Assembly: GCA_030674915.1 (NCBI GenBank)
Contig: JASXSV010000001.1
Location: 248,001-312,000 of the forward strand
From: Candidatus Endonucleibacter bathymodioli
GTDB taxonomy: Bacteria; Pseudomonadota; Gammaproteobacteria; Pseudomonadales; Endozoicomonadaceae
Reading direction: 5' to 3'
DNA length: 64,000 nucleotides
Each line of letters starts with the position of its first letter. The stretch's first letter is position 1. The position numbers were made by a program, and so were the translations under genes. Positions 1-9,253 of the stretch are shown in pieces. The notes below the pieces were generated by a model. That model did no database searches. It saw nothing but the letters and a program-made list of their open reading frames with translations, and was not told the origin of the DNA.

Positions 1-1
1 G

Positions 2-808
2 CAGTTATTTACGCATCAATGTGTTCATGGGGAAAAGCACCCCTGTATGTTTGAGTATGTTTATCTGGCTCGCCCAGACTCGATAATTGACGGAATCTCT
101 GTTTATCAGTCTCGTCTTAGGATGGGACAAATGCTGGCGAACAAGATTCTTAGAGAGTGGCCAGATCATGATATTGATGTAGTTATACCTATACCGGATA
201 CAAGCCGTAACTCAGCTCTAGAAATAGCAACAGGATTAGGATTGCCTTATCGGGAGGGTTTTGTTAAAAATCGCTATATAGGCAGAACATTTATTATGCA
301 GGGGCAGTCTGTCCGAAAAAAATCGGTAAAACAAAAGCTGAATGCCATTAGTCAGGAGTTTCATGGGAAAAATGTATTATTAGTGGATGACTCAATTGTC
401 CGTGGGACGACATGTCAACAGATTATTGAAATGGCTAGGGATGCAGGAGCTAAGAATGTTTATTTTTGTTCTGCCGCACCGGCCATTCGCTACCAAAATG
501 TGTATGGCATTGATATGCCTTCCTGCAATGAGCTAATTGCTTACGGTCAAACTGATACTGAAGTGGAACAGATAATTAATGCTGATAGACTTATTTATCA
601 AGAGTTGGATGATTTGAAAAAAGCTGTCTCTTCTCTTCATGAAGACACTACTAATTTTGAATGTTCAGTTTTTGATGGAAAATATGTGGCCGGAGGGATT
701 GATCAGGCGTATCTTGATAATTTAGCTCAGAAGCGCAATGATTATTCGCCAAATGGCGAACATGGAGGCTCACTGATTGATCTTCATAATGAAGATGATG
801 TGGTATAA
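2..808 (+). CDS. purF: Amidophosphoribosyltransferase, C-terminal part (partial at window start)
   Basis: First committed step of purine synthesis: transfers ammonia from glutamine to PRPP to give phosphoribosylamine, in the cytoplasm. The open frame runs back to base 2 without a stop, through [20 protein letters not shown], so the gene begins left of the window; the Met at 47 is internal. The fragment of about 268 residues covers the phosphoribosyltransferase half. It contains the [15 protein letters not shown] segment typical of PurF and the PRPP-binding loop [13 protein letters not shown] (about base 370-410). The amino-terminal glutaminase domain is outside the window. The C-terminal tail ([12 protein letters not shown]) ends at a TAA, followed by a degenerate repeat and the convergent giant gene. 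Family assignment is secure. Confidence 0.96.
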   Translation, partial: QLFTHQCVHGEKHPCMFEYVYLARPDSIIDGISVYQSRLRMGQMLANKILREWPDHDIDVVIPIPDTSRNSALEIATGLGLPYREGFVKNRYIGRTFIMQGQSVRKKSVKQKLNAISQEFHGKNVLLVDDSIVRGTTCQQIIEMARDAGAKNVYFCSAAPAIRYQNVYGIDMPSCNELIAYGQTDTEVEQIINADRLIYQELDDLKKAVSSLHEDTTNFECSVFDGKYVAGGIDQAYLDNLAQKRNDYSPNGEHGGSLIDLHNEDDVV

Positions 809-848
809 AAATACACATATGTATACGACCCATTGAAGCAGCTGCTAG

Positions 849-947
849 GATGTTGACAGCTCTCTTGCCTAATTCACCGACTAGCGTAAACTCACTAGCC
901 TTAGATCGTTTGTCGCCTACTCACACATTCACTGGTAATGTATCTAT
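849..947 (+). repeat. Degenerate intergenic dispersed repeat (family 1)
   Basis: Lies between purF and the convergent gene. The core TTTGTCGCCTACTCACACAT followed by TCACTGGTAATGTAT closely matches copies at 41574-41645 (TTTGTCGTCTACTCACACAT, then TCAATGGTAACCAGCATAT) and 18575-18635. It sits immediately after a gene end, as do most copies. The function is unknown. Confidence 0.6.
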
Positions 948-960
948 AGACTCATAATGT

Positions 961-3900
961 CTATTGATTTGGCTGTTTTTGATTGAACACATCAGTAAAC
1001 TGTACTCCAGTAATGGTATTGTCGTTCCCAGCGTCTGCGAACCCCTCTTCTAACGCCTCAACAATTGCATTTAAAACACAGTCAACGGTCACATTTGCTG
1101 GCATGTAGATGCCACTACTAAATCCACATACACGGATCGTAGGTATTATGTTTTCGTAAAGATGTTCTTCTTCCATTTTTTTATTGTGTGCATTTACGGT
1201 AACAATAATGTTTTTTGCCGTTTCCTTTACATTTTCTATAAATTCTTTATTATCCTTAGATATTTCTCTAGAGGGTGGAACAATATACACCATTGCTTTA
1301 TTAGACGTATTACCATGAGGAGAGGATTCTTTTTTAAATACATCAATAAAAATGCTCCCAGCGTGCTTTGTAAGATCTCTATCTTGTTTTGTACCTAAGT
1401 TTTTTTTGTAAAATGTTGTATATGCTAAATCAGAATGATTTGGGTTTTTATGGAAGGTAATTTCATTTTCATTACTCTTATTAAATATATCTTTATGAAA
1501 CTTTTCATAGTCATTTACACTACCTGCTTTTAAATTATCAAGAAAAGCTCCATTTACACCTGCACCTCCGACATACAAATTTACATCTCCAGCATTAACA
1601 GATCCAATTACATCTGTTTCATTGTTCTTGTTGAAAATCTCATTAACGTAACCTCCGTTATGCATCTTAAGACGAGGGAGACTTGTAGTGATTTTAATTT
1701 TCATATTACTGGGCGGAGTAAATTGTTTTATTTTATTGTATGCAGGGTTATTTCCTTGAATAGGAGCAGGTTGTGCGACTGGCACTTTATTATTTGTGTA
1801 GTCGACACCAGCAATTACTCGTCGCCTCCCAGCAGGTTTCTTTCCCACATTAAAGTCAGTATTCTTTTTTAAAAAAGATTCTTTTATTCTAGAACGCAGA
1901 CTTTCTTTATTAGAAACTATAACTATTGCGGCACGAAACATTCCCCACGTTTCACAAATGCTTTTCATATGATTGGTCAAAACATCAACTCCGTCTACTT
2001 GTTTGCACACATCTCCTGTAGCTAGCGGGCAGATAAACAGCCTTCTTCCTGCATCATCCGTTGGCTTATCTTTCGCTATGGCGTTTTTTATTGAAGTATA
2101 TATATTGTCTAGTTTATCACCTGTTGATGAGGAGTCTACAGGAGCTAAAACCAAGACACCTAGATTTAACTTATTAGGAAGTTTTAGTTCCATACGAGCA
2201 ATCTCACCAGCTTTTGGCTTATTGTCTCGTAGTTGATTGATAACATCAATATGATCGATGCCGAGCTCCTTAAGCACAGAGCTTAACGCTGTTTTATCAT
2301 AAATTTTTGGGTGATCGGAACTCATGTTTACAGGACCAGACAGGACTAAAATAGTTGACTTATCCTTGTCCGTATTATCGCTATCAACGCCATTTTCGCT
2401 ACTATTGCATGCTATAGTTTTACAAATATCACCTGACATTATATGATATGCGTATCCATTAGCGTCTACATAATCTGTTTTGATATCGGTGACTGAAGAT
2501 TGCTCAATAGTTTTTTCATCCAGATCAGTTGTTTTTGTTTTTGCTTTTGTTTTTGTTTTATCAGTAGTTTTTTGAACCTTTTCAGTTATAACTGGGAGCT
2601 TTCCATCTTTAATTTCCTGTCTTACTTGCACATGCATAAATCCCAGCATATTCTTTCCATCATTACCAGTTTTTATGTCCTGAGCTACACCCCAGTAAGA
2701 ATCATTATTGGATTCTTCGAAAATAGGAAGCTCCTTGGTATTTTCTAATTCTTCCCTGTACACTGGATCTTGTTGTGCTTTTGCTCGTAAAGCCTTCATC
2801 ATCACAACATTTCTATCAGAACCCCATCTGGTAACGTACTTCCAGTCATTATTCCTAGGATAGTTGAAGGCATCTCTAGCTGTGTTTAGCCCTTTTATAT
2901 CATTCCACTCCTTACTTCCTTTTACATATTTATTTGCTTGAAAGTAGTGTTCGGTAGTACTCCACCGTTCGCCGTCAATTATAAGAGGATTATTGGGCTT
3001 ATAGAAATTGGTAAACGAATAGTAGGGTCTATTCACCTCGTAAAATCCTATATATTTATTTTCATCTAACTTACATGCACTATAAGGATATTGTGCCATG
3101 TATACATCATGTTCTGACTGACCTACTGCTGTTTTTTCTGTTTTTTTATTTGGTTCTATTATGTTTTTTTCCTTAATTATCGGCTCAAAATGTTTTCCTG
3201 ATCTTTTATCAGCAGAGTATTTTTCACCGCCCAAGAGTTTTTTATTTAACTTTTCTCTCTCCTCATCTCTTACCTCCATTAGCATCGCTCCCAGAGGAAA
3301 AACATTCTGAGAAGTGTCAAAAATAGGAAGATTCCCAGTTGTTAGTAACCGATTTAGAAAAATAGGGCTTTGATCTGCTTTAGCGCGTAGAGCGTTCATC
3401 ATGAAGTTGTTTTTCTTATCATCCCAGTCTTTGTCTGTATACGCTAAGTCACTTTTATCATTTATACCTTGATTCTTAATATATTTGTCAACATCAACAT
3501 TCCCACAATTTTTTATATTGTTCCAACTTTTACTATCAGGATTAAACTTCTTAGCCATGATATAATGATTTATAGTGCTCCACTGATACCCTTCAATTGT
3601 AATGGGTTCATCTTTTGTATAAGATCTATTTGAAAGTTCTCCGTAGCATTTATAATCCTTGCTAATATCCACCTGCATTTTATCACTATTTTTATCAGTA
3701 GAATAGCTGCACAGCGCCTTATACTCTTCATATGTTTTTTTATTGGGTGTTATATGCTTTTTATTAAGTATATCTATGTCTCCTATCCGGGAAGGAAAAG
3801 CCGCTTGATTAAAAAAATCATTTTGTATAAGGCCTACATCTGCTAGTTCACTTTGAAAAAACCGGCATAGGTCTTCTGCATATTCTTTAAAACCAACTGC

Positions 3901-6105
3901 TTCTATGAATTTTAACATACGAGTTATTCGCAAGTCATTGTGATCTCCTTCACACCTAAGGAAGACACTTGCTGCTTTATAATCAACAATTTTAAATGAA
4001 CTATTTTCAAAACATTTGTTATCTTCGGAACTAGTTTGTTGTATACCCCAGAAAGGCAACATAGTATTAACTACCATATCTGTAATATATCTCTTGAGCT
4101 CCGCTGGGTTATTTTTTAGTTCGGTGATCATTGCTTTATTTAACAAAGGTGCTGGATTATTTTTGTTTTGATTATTGCCAGCCAGCACATTTGGAAATAT
4201 AACTTGAATGTAGTCATGTTTACCTTCAAGATCACTTGAACTGTATTTTTGTATGCCTGCTCTGCTGTGTTGATTTATCTCCCCATCACCATTAACAAAA
4301 GAAAACCAGAGCTTATTTTTTTTCTTTGTTTTATCGTCTACTTCAGGAATAGGCTTCTGTTCATATGCTACACTTTTTGTCTTGGTTATTTTATCTGTTG
4401 CTTTATTTTGTACCGTTTCAGCGTGTTCTTTATTGGTGTATATACCGGATTCTTCTTCTTTGTTAGTTACTTCACCTATTGGAGCCAGCCCTCCCACTAC
4501 ACTATGTTTTTTTCCTGTATTGCTGGACATGACACCACCCACAGATGCAAAAAGATCTCCTCCCTCGCTCATACCTTGTCCTGATGCCTGTTTTTTCATA
4601 TTCATTTCACTAGCACTTGAGGCAACCACGGTTTTCAGTGGCGGATCAACTTCAACCACTTCGGCGTTTTTAGCTATTACTGTGACTTTTGGGGGCGTGA
4701 CTTTTGAGTGGGCGACTTGTTGAGGTGCTATCACTATTTTTTGGGGTGCTATCACTATTTTTTTGGGTGCTTTCGTGGTGTTTTTGGGTGCTAATGGTAT
4801 TGGAGGTGTTGATGGTGTTGATGGTGTTGATGGTGTTGATGGTGCTGATGGTGCTGATGGTGCTGATGGTGCCCCCATGGTTCCCGAAGCTGCTTTCATG
4901 GTTTTTGGGGGTACGACCATGGCTGGTTCTTTTATGTTTCCTAGTTTCAATTCTGGTTTATTTTTACTAGTCTTGCTACCTGTCTTGCTACTTATTTCAA
5001 GATCAGAGTTAGACTTTGTTTCATCCGGCAATCCTAACGTATTCTCCTGTGACTCTCCATCGAATCTCACAGAAAAAGAACTTGTGCCGTTAGTATGGAG
5101 AGGTTCCAAATTTGCTATATTTGGGAGCTCTGATTGCTTAGCCTTGAGTTGCTCAGGGGCACTAACGGGAAAAGGGTTCACGGAGTTCCACCCAAGATTG
5201 CTGCGACCTGCGTTGACTAAATCGCAAGCTGATTGACCTGAGGTTTGATTTACATAAGGAAGTGGTGGATGTCCAAAATAATTTGGCTGCTGAAGAAAAG
5301 ACTGAGCAAAGTTTATTTGTTGTGGGTGTGACGAAAATCCAGAATAAAATGCTGGCATTGTTGCTGGCATTGTTGCTGGCATTGTTGCTGGCATTGTTGC
5401 TGGCATTGTTGCTGGCATTGTTGCTGGCATTGTTGCTGGCATTGTTGCTGGCATTGTTGCTGGCATTGTTGCTGGCATTGTTGCTGGCATTGTTGCTGGC
5501 ATTGTTGCTGGCATTGTTGCTGGCATTGTTGCTGGCATTGTTGCTGGCATTGTTGCTGGCATTGTTGCTGGCATTGTTGCTGGCATTGTTGCTGGCATTG
5601 TTGCTGGCAACGAAGTCGATGGGTCAGGAATAGATGAATAAAAAACAGGCTGAAAGTAATAGCATGCGTTGTTAATCGGCTGCGCATGAGCTCCTACAGG
5701 CTGAAAAAACGCTACAGCTGGCATGAACATGCTTAGAGTCAATGGAAATAAAGGAACAAGTACTGGCTGGCTCCAGCATGGATATTGGTATTGGCTAAAC
5801 ATGGGTGAGATAGGTGGCATTTGACTACATAAATTGGGGAATCCTGTAAACTCAGAGTTAAAATTAGGAGCCCTAAGTAAATTCAATCGAGGTGTCATTT
5901 GTTGTATTGAATAATTCAGTAATGCTCTAGAGTTTATCAAATTTAGTACATGCTGATTTAGCAGCAAGCTACTATTGGAATGATTTGCTTGAGTTACCAT
6001 ACGCTGGCTATGTTGCCCTACCGGCGGGCAATGCGATGCTGTCGCATCAGAGTTGCTGTGTGTCGGCGGTATGAATGTTTGATTAATCTTTTTTGATCCC
6101 GGCAT
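961..6105 (-). CDS. Giant multidomain protein: disordered Pro-rich N-terminus, OGFr-like, two NADAR, macro-like C-terminus
   Basis: A 1714-residue protein I do not recognise as a named family, but domains can be read in it. Residues 1-600 are low complexity, with a TMPA tetrapeptide array and APS/TPS repeats. Residues about 600-755 (LEGKHDYIQVIFP ... HNDLRITRMLKFIEAVGF) resemble the OGFr N-terminal conserved region. Residues about 820-950 and 1018-1166 are NADAR (YbiA-like) domains. The second keeps WSTTEHYFQANKY, E-x-S-x-x-D-x-x-WG and GKNMLG, whereas the first has WSTINHY and lacks the WG motif, so it is probably inactive. Residues about 1250-1415 and 1467-1714 look macro-like (GDVNLYVGGAGVNG), a weaker call. 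NADAR proteins act on ADP-ribose or NAD derivatives. No signal peptide and no clear ribosome binding site are visible. A secreted host-directed effector is inferred, not shown. Confidence 0.8.
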   Translation of the reverse strand: MPGSKKINQTFIPPTHSNSDATASHCPPVGQHSQRMVTQANHSNSSLLLNQHVLNLINSRALLNYSIQQMTPRLNLLRAPNFNSEFTGFPNLCSQMPPISPMFSQYQYPCWSQPVLVPLFPLTLSMFMPAVAFFQPVGAHAQPINNACYYFQPVFYSSIPDPSTSLPATMPATMPATMPATMPATMPATMPATMPATMPATMPATMPATMPATMPATMPATMPATMPATMPATMPATMPATMPATMPATMPAFYSGFSSHPQQINFAQSFLQQPNYFGHPPLPYVNQTSGQSACDLVNAGRSNLGWNSVNPFPVSAPEQLKAKQSELPNIANLEPLHTNGTSSFSVRFDGESQENTLGLPDETKSNSDLEISSKTGSKTSKNKPELKLGNIKEPAMVVPPKTMKAASGTMGAPSAPSAPSAPSTPSTPSTPSTPPIPLAPKNTTKAPKKIVIAPQKIVIAPQQVAHSKVTPPKVTVIAKNAEVVEVDPPLKTVVASSASEMNMKKQASGQGMSEGGDLFASVGGVMSSNTGKKHSVVGGLAPIGEVTNKEEESGIYTNKEHAETVQNKATDKITKTKSVAYEQKPIPEVDDKTKKKNKLWFSFVNGDGEINQHSRAGIQKYSSSDLEGKHDYIQVIFPNVLAGNNQNKNNPAPLLNKAMITELKNNPAELKRYITDMVVNTMLPFWGIQQTSSEDNKCFENSSFKIVDYKAASVFLRCEGDHNDLRITRMLKFIEAVGFKEYAEDLCRFFQSELADVGLIQNDFFNQAAFPSRIGDIDILNKKHITPNKKTYEEYKALCSYSTDKNSDKMQVDISKDYKCYGELSNRSYTKDEPITIEGYQWSTINHYIMAKKFNPDSKSWNNIKNCGNVDVDKYIKNQGINDKSDLAYTDKDWDDKKNNFMMNALRAKADQSPIFLNRLLTTGNLPIFDTSQNVFPLGAMLMEVRDEEREKLNKKLLGGEKYSADKRSGKHFEPIIKEKNIIEPNKKTEKTAVGQSEHDVYMAQYPYSACKLDENKYIGFYEVNRPYYSFTNFYKPNNPLIIDGERWSTTEHYFQANKYVKGSKEWNDIKGLNTARDAFNYPRNNDWKYVTRWGSDRNVVMMKALRAKAQQDPVYREELENTKELPIFEESNNDSYWGVAQDIKTGNDGKNMLGFMHVQVRQEIKDGKLPVITEKVQKTTDKTKTKAKTKTTDLDEKTIEQSSVTDIKTDYVDANGYAYHIMSGDICKTIACNSSENGVDSDNTDKDKSTILVLSGPVNMSSDHPKIYDKTALSSVLKELGIDHIDVINQLRDNKPKAGEIARMELKLPNKLNLGVLVLAPVDSSSTGDKLDNIYTSIKNAIAKDKPTDDAGRRLFICPLATGDVCKQVDGVDVLTNHMKSICETWGMFRAAIVIVSNKESLRSRIKESFLKKNTDFNVGKKPAGRRRVIAGVDYTNNKVPVAQPAPIQGNNPAYNKIKQFTPPSNMKIKITTSLPRLKMHNGGYVNEIFNKNNETDVIGSVNAGDVNLYVGGAGVNGAFLDNLKAGSVNDYEKFHKDIFNKSNENEITFHKNPNHSDLAYTTFYKKNLGTKQDRDLTKHAGSIFIDVFKKESSPHGNTSNKAMVYIVPPSREISKDNKEFIENVKETAKNIIVTVNAHNKKMEEEHLYENIIPTIRVCGFSSGIYMPANVTVDCVLNAIVEALEEGFADAGNDNTITGVQFTDVFNQKQPNQ
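4805..4867 (-). repeat. 9-bp coding tandem repeat, 7 units
   Basis: Four units GGTGTTGAT followed by three GGTGCTGAT, in frame. On the minus strand they encode the APS/TPS tripeptide run in the disordered part of the giant protein. The unit is a multiple of three, so copy-number change alters length but not frame. Confidence 0.9.
5351..5609 (-). repeat. 12-bp coding tandem repeat, 21 perfect units plus a partial one
   Basis: Unit GCTGGCATTGTT repeated 21 times without a mismatch from 5351 to 5602, then a partial unit. On the minus strand it encodes the tetrapeptide TMPA over and over, near residues 165-252 of the giant protein. Perfect identity indicates recent expansion. The 12-base period keeps the reading frame, so strains should differ in length. 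Confidence 0.97.
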
Positions 6106-6303
6106 TCCATTGCTCAGTTAGTAGTGATGATTATTTTATTATAGCAAAGACTGCACATAATTCTGTAGTACTTTAATATCTTTCATAAATTTCGGTAGAT
6201 ATATACCTATTCCTCCTGAAAGGTGATAGCAGCCCCACACCTCCTATATTAACTGGTATATAGTGGTTGTAGTGTGAGCCTCAATAATAACCTACAGCAA
6301 AAA

Positions 6304-7116
6304 CTATCGATATATATTAACCGTATCTCTAAGGTGAATAGTTGCTCGCCTGGCTGCATTCTGGAAATCACTGCCATTACTGGCATAAATAATACTGCGG
6401 GAGGAACTGATAATAATTCCTTTATTTAGATTATTCAGCCCTCCTTTAACTATCGCTTCAATATCTCCTCCCTGAGCGCCAATACCTGGCACCAAAAGAG
6501 TCGTGTCGCCAGAAGCCTTTCGAATACGCCTTAATTCTTTTGGGTTGGTTGCTCCAACAACAAGAAGGATATTGCCATTTTCATTCCACTCGTTGATGGC
6601 TTTTTCTGCTATGACCTCATAGAGGTAACGATCACCAACGATAAGGTTTTGAATAGCGTCAGCACCGGGGTTGGATGTGCGGCAAAGCACAATAACTCCT
6701 TTGTTTTTATAGCGAGTGAAAGACTCTATGCTATCAACCCCCATATAAGGGTTAACTGTAACGGCGTCTGCTTGGTAACGTTCAAATGCTTCTTTGGCAT
6801 ATTGGTCGGCAGTACTGCCAATATCACCACGCTTGGCATCTAAAATTACTGGTATATGGGGGTAATATTGATGAATATAGTTAATAGTTAAGGTCAGCTG
6901 GTCTTCAGCACCTTGAGCATGATAATAGGCAGCCTGAGGTTTATAAGAACAGACAAGGTCTGCAGTGGCATCAATAATGCCCTTATTAAATTCGAATATG
7001 GCCTTCGGCTTACTTTTAATGGTTTGTGGCAAACGTTCTTGGAGAGGGTCTAACCCGACACAGATAAAAGAGTTATTTGTTTCTATTGAGAGGTCTAGCT
7101 GGCTTAGAAAACTCAT
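6304..7116 (-). CDS. pyrF: Orotidine 5'-phosphate decarboxylase (type 2)
   Basis: Decarboxylates OMP to UMP, the last step of de novo pyrimidine synthesis, in the cytoplasm. The 270-residue length is that of subfamily 2 rather than the ~235-residue enterobacterial type. Visible motifs are FICVGLDPLQERLP near the N-terminus, the catalytic Lys/Asp cluster in ILDAKRGDIGSTADQYA (about residues 90-107), NPYMGVDSIE and the phosphate-binding LLVPGIGAQGGD. The start is the ATG preceded by GAGGATGGATA, a good ribosome binding site. It appears to be a single-gene unit, separated by about 200 bp from the giant gene and by a repeat-rich stretch on its 5' side. Confidence 0.95.
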   Translation of the reverse strand: MSFLSQLDLSIETNNSFICVGLDPLQERLPQTIKSKPKAIFEFNKGIIDATADLVCSYKPQAAYYHAQGAEDQLTLTINYIHQYYPHIPVILDAKRGDIGSTADQYAKEAFERYQADAVTVNPYMGVDSIESFTRYKNKGVIVLCRTSNPGADAIQNLIVGDRYLYEVIAEKAINEWNENGNILLVVGATNPKELRRIRKASGDTTLLVPGIGAQGGDIEAIVKGGLNNLNKGIIISSSRSIIYASNGSDFQNAARRATIHLRDTVNIYR

Positions 7117-7335
7117 TATCCATCCTCAAAGTTATATTTTTTTGGTGAGTAGTTTTTGTCAGCAATCATACCTTCCATTTGTATAAAAATAGATGTAAAC
7201 ATACTCTAATGTTAAACAAACAATCGTTATACTTAATCTGACCTCCGGTGGGCTGGGAGACGTATTGTAACAGCCTTGAGAATTTGCGTATCCTTTAATC
7301 CTTTTCTGTTTCAGCAGTTTGCTATGCTTGACCAT

Positions 7336-7475
7336 TTTATACCAGTTACCTTTGACGGAGCGAGAAGGCGACAAGCGAGCGATGCCCTATGGGCTTAAAA
7401 ATCGCAGTTAATTACGGTGAGTGAGAAATATCAACAATTTTATGCATCCAATGGTAACTGGCATATAGTCTATGC
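7336..7475. repeat. Inverted pair of degenerate dispersed repeat copies (family 1)
   Basis: The left part reads ATACCAGTTACCTTTGACGG then GGCGACAAGC, the reverse complement of the usual GCTTGTCGCC ... GGTAACTGGTAT core. The right part ends CCAATGGTAACTGGCATATA in the forward sense. The two copies face each other about 70 bases apart. Confidence 0.55.
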
Positions 7476-7719
7476 AATTTTTGATAGAGATGGCTTTTCT
7501 CCAAGAACACCTTGATCTGGTATCGCTGTCTTTCGTCAGCTTATTGCAATAAGAAATCAGAGACATTAGAGATATTAGAGACATTAGCCATCGTATTGAA
7601 CTTCCTAAAACTGCATGTGATTACGAAGCGTACCATGGTATTTTACACCAAATTATCAGCTTTATACACTACCCCTAGTGCTCAGAACTTTTTTTGATGC
7701 ACCTTCCTGCATAACATGG

Positions 7720-7830
7720 TTTCGACATACCATAGAGCAACAAAAACTTAGCGCCTTTGCAAGTGTTAGTGGCAATACTAGGCTGCCTATAAACCGGTTC
7801 CTTTTTGGAAAGGCCCACAAACCTAGGGAA
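7720..7830 (+). repeat. Dispersed repeat, family 2 (partner at 53155-53265)
   Basis: CATAGAGCAACAAAAACTTA and GGCCTTTGC-like text here match CATAGAGCACCAAAAGCTTA at 53161, and both continue with a shared GGTAAT/GGCAAT segment and TTTGGAAAGGCCCA/TTTGGCAAGGCCCA. About 110 bases can be aligned by eye at roughly 75 to 80 percent. No coding role is evident. Confidence 0.6.
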
Positions 7831-7942
7831 CCTCTGATTAAAGCCACTTTCGTAATCCCCGCGGAGGCGTGGGTCCAGCAAAATCAATACCCTATAGATT
7901 CCTTCCCGTGCGAGAATAACCTTGTTCAGAGATTCCTTAGGG
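7822..7942. mobile_element. MITE-like element with about 22-bp imperfect terminal inverted repeats
   Basis: The left end CCTAGGGAACCTCTGATTAA and the right end (read on the minus strand) CCTAAGGAATCTCTGAACAA match at 17 of 22 positions. The interior contains a second imperfect inverted pair (GTAATCCCCGCGGAGGCGTG and TCCCGTGCGAGAATAAC). Length 121 bp, with no room for a transposase. A lone end of the same type is seen at 28867-28881. Confidence 0.55.
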
Positions 7943-7982
7943 TACCACGTAGAACTCTTATGACGATTTCAGAGAAAACACA

Positions 7983-8537
7983 ATGACCGAAGCAGATGAC
8001 GACGATGCAAAGCACCTCTTCAAACAGGCCATGATAGGCGTTCAACCTCTAAAAAACAAACAGAGATACAACCACGAACCCACCCACAAAAAACTATCTG
8101 AAAGCACTTATCTATCAAGACGAGCAGCCGCAGAAAAACAGCCACCCGGTGCTGGTGAAGACCTATCAGACACACATATTGAACCAATAGGGGCAGAGCA
8201 AACACTATCTTTTTCTCAGTCTGGCATACAGCATAATCGAGTAAAACAGTTGCGCTCAGGTTTACTCCCGATTCAGAACCTCCTTGATCTTCATGGTTAT
8301 AAAATAGATGAGGCTCGTGAAAGTATCATGAAATTTATTGACTCCTGTCAATATAATAAGCTGAACTGCGTCCTAATAATCACAGGTAAATCACCTTCAA
8401 AGCAGGATCGCCAGAATACTCTAAAAAGCCACGTTAATCACTGGCTAAAGCAATTGCCGTCGGTATTAGCATTTTGCTCTTCCCCTCCGGCTAAGGGAGG
8501 ATCTGGATCCATGCTAGTCCTACTGAAAAAAAAATGA
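7983..8537 (+). CDS. Smr-domain protein (SmrA/YdaL-like)
   Basis: 184 residues. The N-terminal ~85 residues are polar and charged, and the C-terminal half is an Smr (small MutS-related) domain. It shows LDLHGYKIDEARESI (about residues 100-114), VLIITGKSPS in place of the usual ITGKG, LKSHVNHWLKQLPSVLAF, and GGSGSMLVLLKKK at the end. Smr domains bind or nick nucleic acids (DNA junctions or RNA). The LDxHG and GGxGxxxVxL motifs are kept. The start is the ATG at 7983; upstream sequence is repeat DNA, not coding. It is isolated, with no operon partners. The Ser in GKS instead of GKG may affect activity. Confidence 0.85.
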   Translation: MTEADDDDAKHLFKQAMIGVQPLKNKQRYNHEPTHKKLSESTYLSRRAAAEKQPPGAGEDLSDTHIEPIGAEQTLSFSQSGIQHNRVKQLRSGLLPIQNLLDLHGYKIDEARESIMKFIDSCQYNKLNCVLIITGKSPSKQDRQNTLKSHVNHWLKQLPSVLAFCSSPPAKGGSGSMLVLLKKK

Positions 8538-8792
8538 CCATATTATGCTAGCAGATCCCGATTCTTATGCTACACCGATAATAGTCATGTGCGTGTAGGC
8601 AGTACCCCACTTGAACTACACATACAAAATGATAAAAATATTTTTAAAAGCCTGCAAAAACAAAAAATTAAGTGTTTCTACAGACCTTATGTATCAATGG
8701 GTAGACATAGCTACTCTCAGGGTTGAGTTTCTCAAGAGCTCGAAGATGCCCCATTACTCATCGTTCATGTTTTAATGCCTAGTTAGCCAATC

Positions 8793-9253
8793 CTACAGAG
8801 TATTATTGAGAATGTATGAGCCTGTTTTCATAAGTATTTTGTGCTCTTTAATACAAATATTGTTGATGTCTTTTTCCGACAACTGGGCAATATAGCATTT
8901 ATCAAATACTATCAGCTTCTCCGCATCAAAAACATGCTGCGTAACCGGCTTAATAAATATATGAGATATATCATGCCCCATTGTTCATCTTCCGGCGCCA
9001 TATCAAAGCATTCGTTGAGACTGTCGCTCTCTCGATCACCTGATACATCTTTGTTTGCATACCAGACTCCTCTGACCACCCCATAGCAAAGACCTAAAAC
9101 AGTTAATATATCGCAAGTCTGATTCATCCCTTGGAGTCTGTGTAACTTACACACCCTGATCATGGAAATGTGATACTTAGTGGAGTTATTTACACCTTTT
9201 TGAAAAGATGTAACCATGAATATGCACATAAGAAGCACGGAATATAAAAGCAC
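8793..9253 (-). pseudogene. Possible broken gene of unknown origin
   Basis: Two overlapping minus-strand frames look like one frameshifted coding region. The first (9253 to 8912) includes GVVRGVWYANKDVSGD and SLNECFDMAPEDEQWG. The second (from about 8981) continues with HDISHIFIKPVTQHVFDAEK and LIVFDKCYIAQLSEKDINN. The shift would lie near 8970. I do not recognise the family, and this could be chance. Confidence 0.3.

Larger units (their letters stand above)
7117..7982. other. Gene-free stretch packed with repeats and a MITE-like element
   Basis: 866 bases between divergent pyrF and the smr gene with no convincing gene. It holds an inverted pair of family 1 repeat copies (7336-7391 reversed, about 7400-7475 forward), a short microsatellite of GAGATATTAGAGACATTAG type near 7560, one copy of a second dispersed repeat (7720-7830) and a MITE-like element (7822-7942). 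Open frames here do not look like proteins. Confidence 0.6.

Noticed and set aside
5351..5609. Regular repeats that at first glance resemble a CRISPR array
   Set aside because: The units are directly contiguous 12-mers with no spacers, lie in a coding frame and encode TMPA. No cas genes are nearby.
5262..5687. Open frames on both strands through the repeat (poly-ALL and poly-CQQQ)
   Set aside because: They are frame shadows of the 12-bp repeat; only the long minus-strand frame extends through normal protein sequence on both sides.
7678..7986. Open frame of 102 codons before the smr gene
   Set aside because: It is made of the family 2 repeat and the MITE-like element; a related stretch at 53092 reads differently and has no start context.
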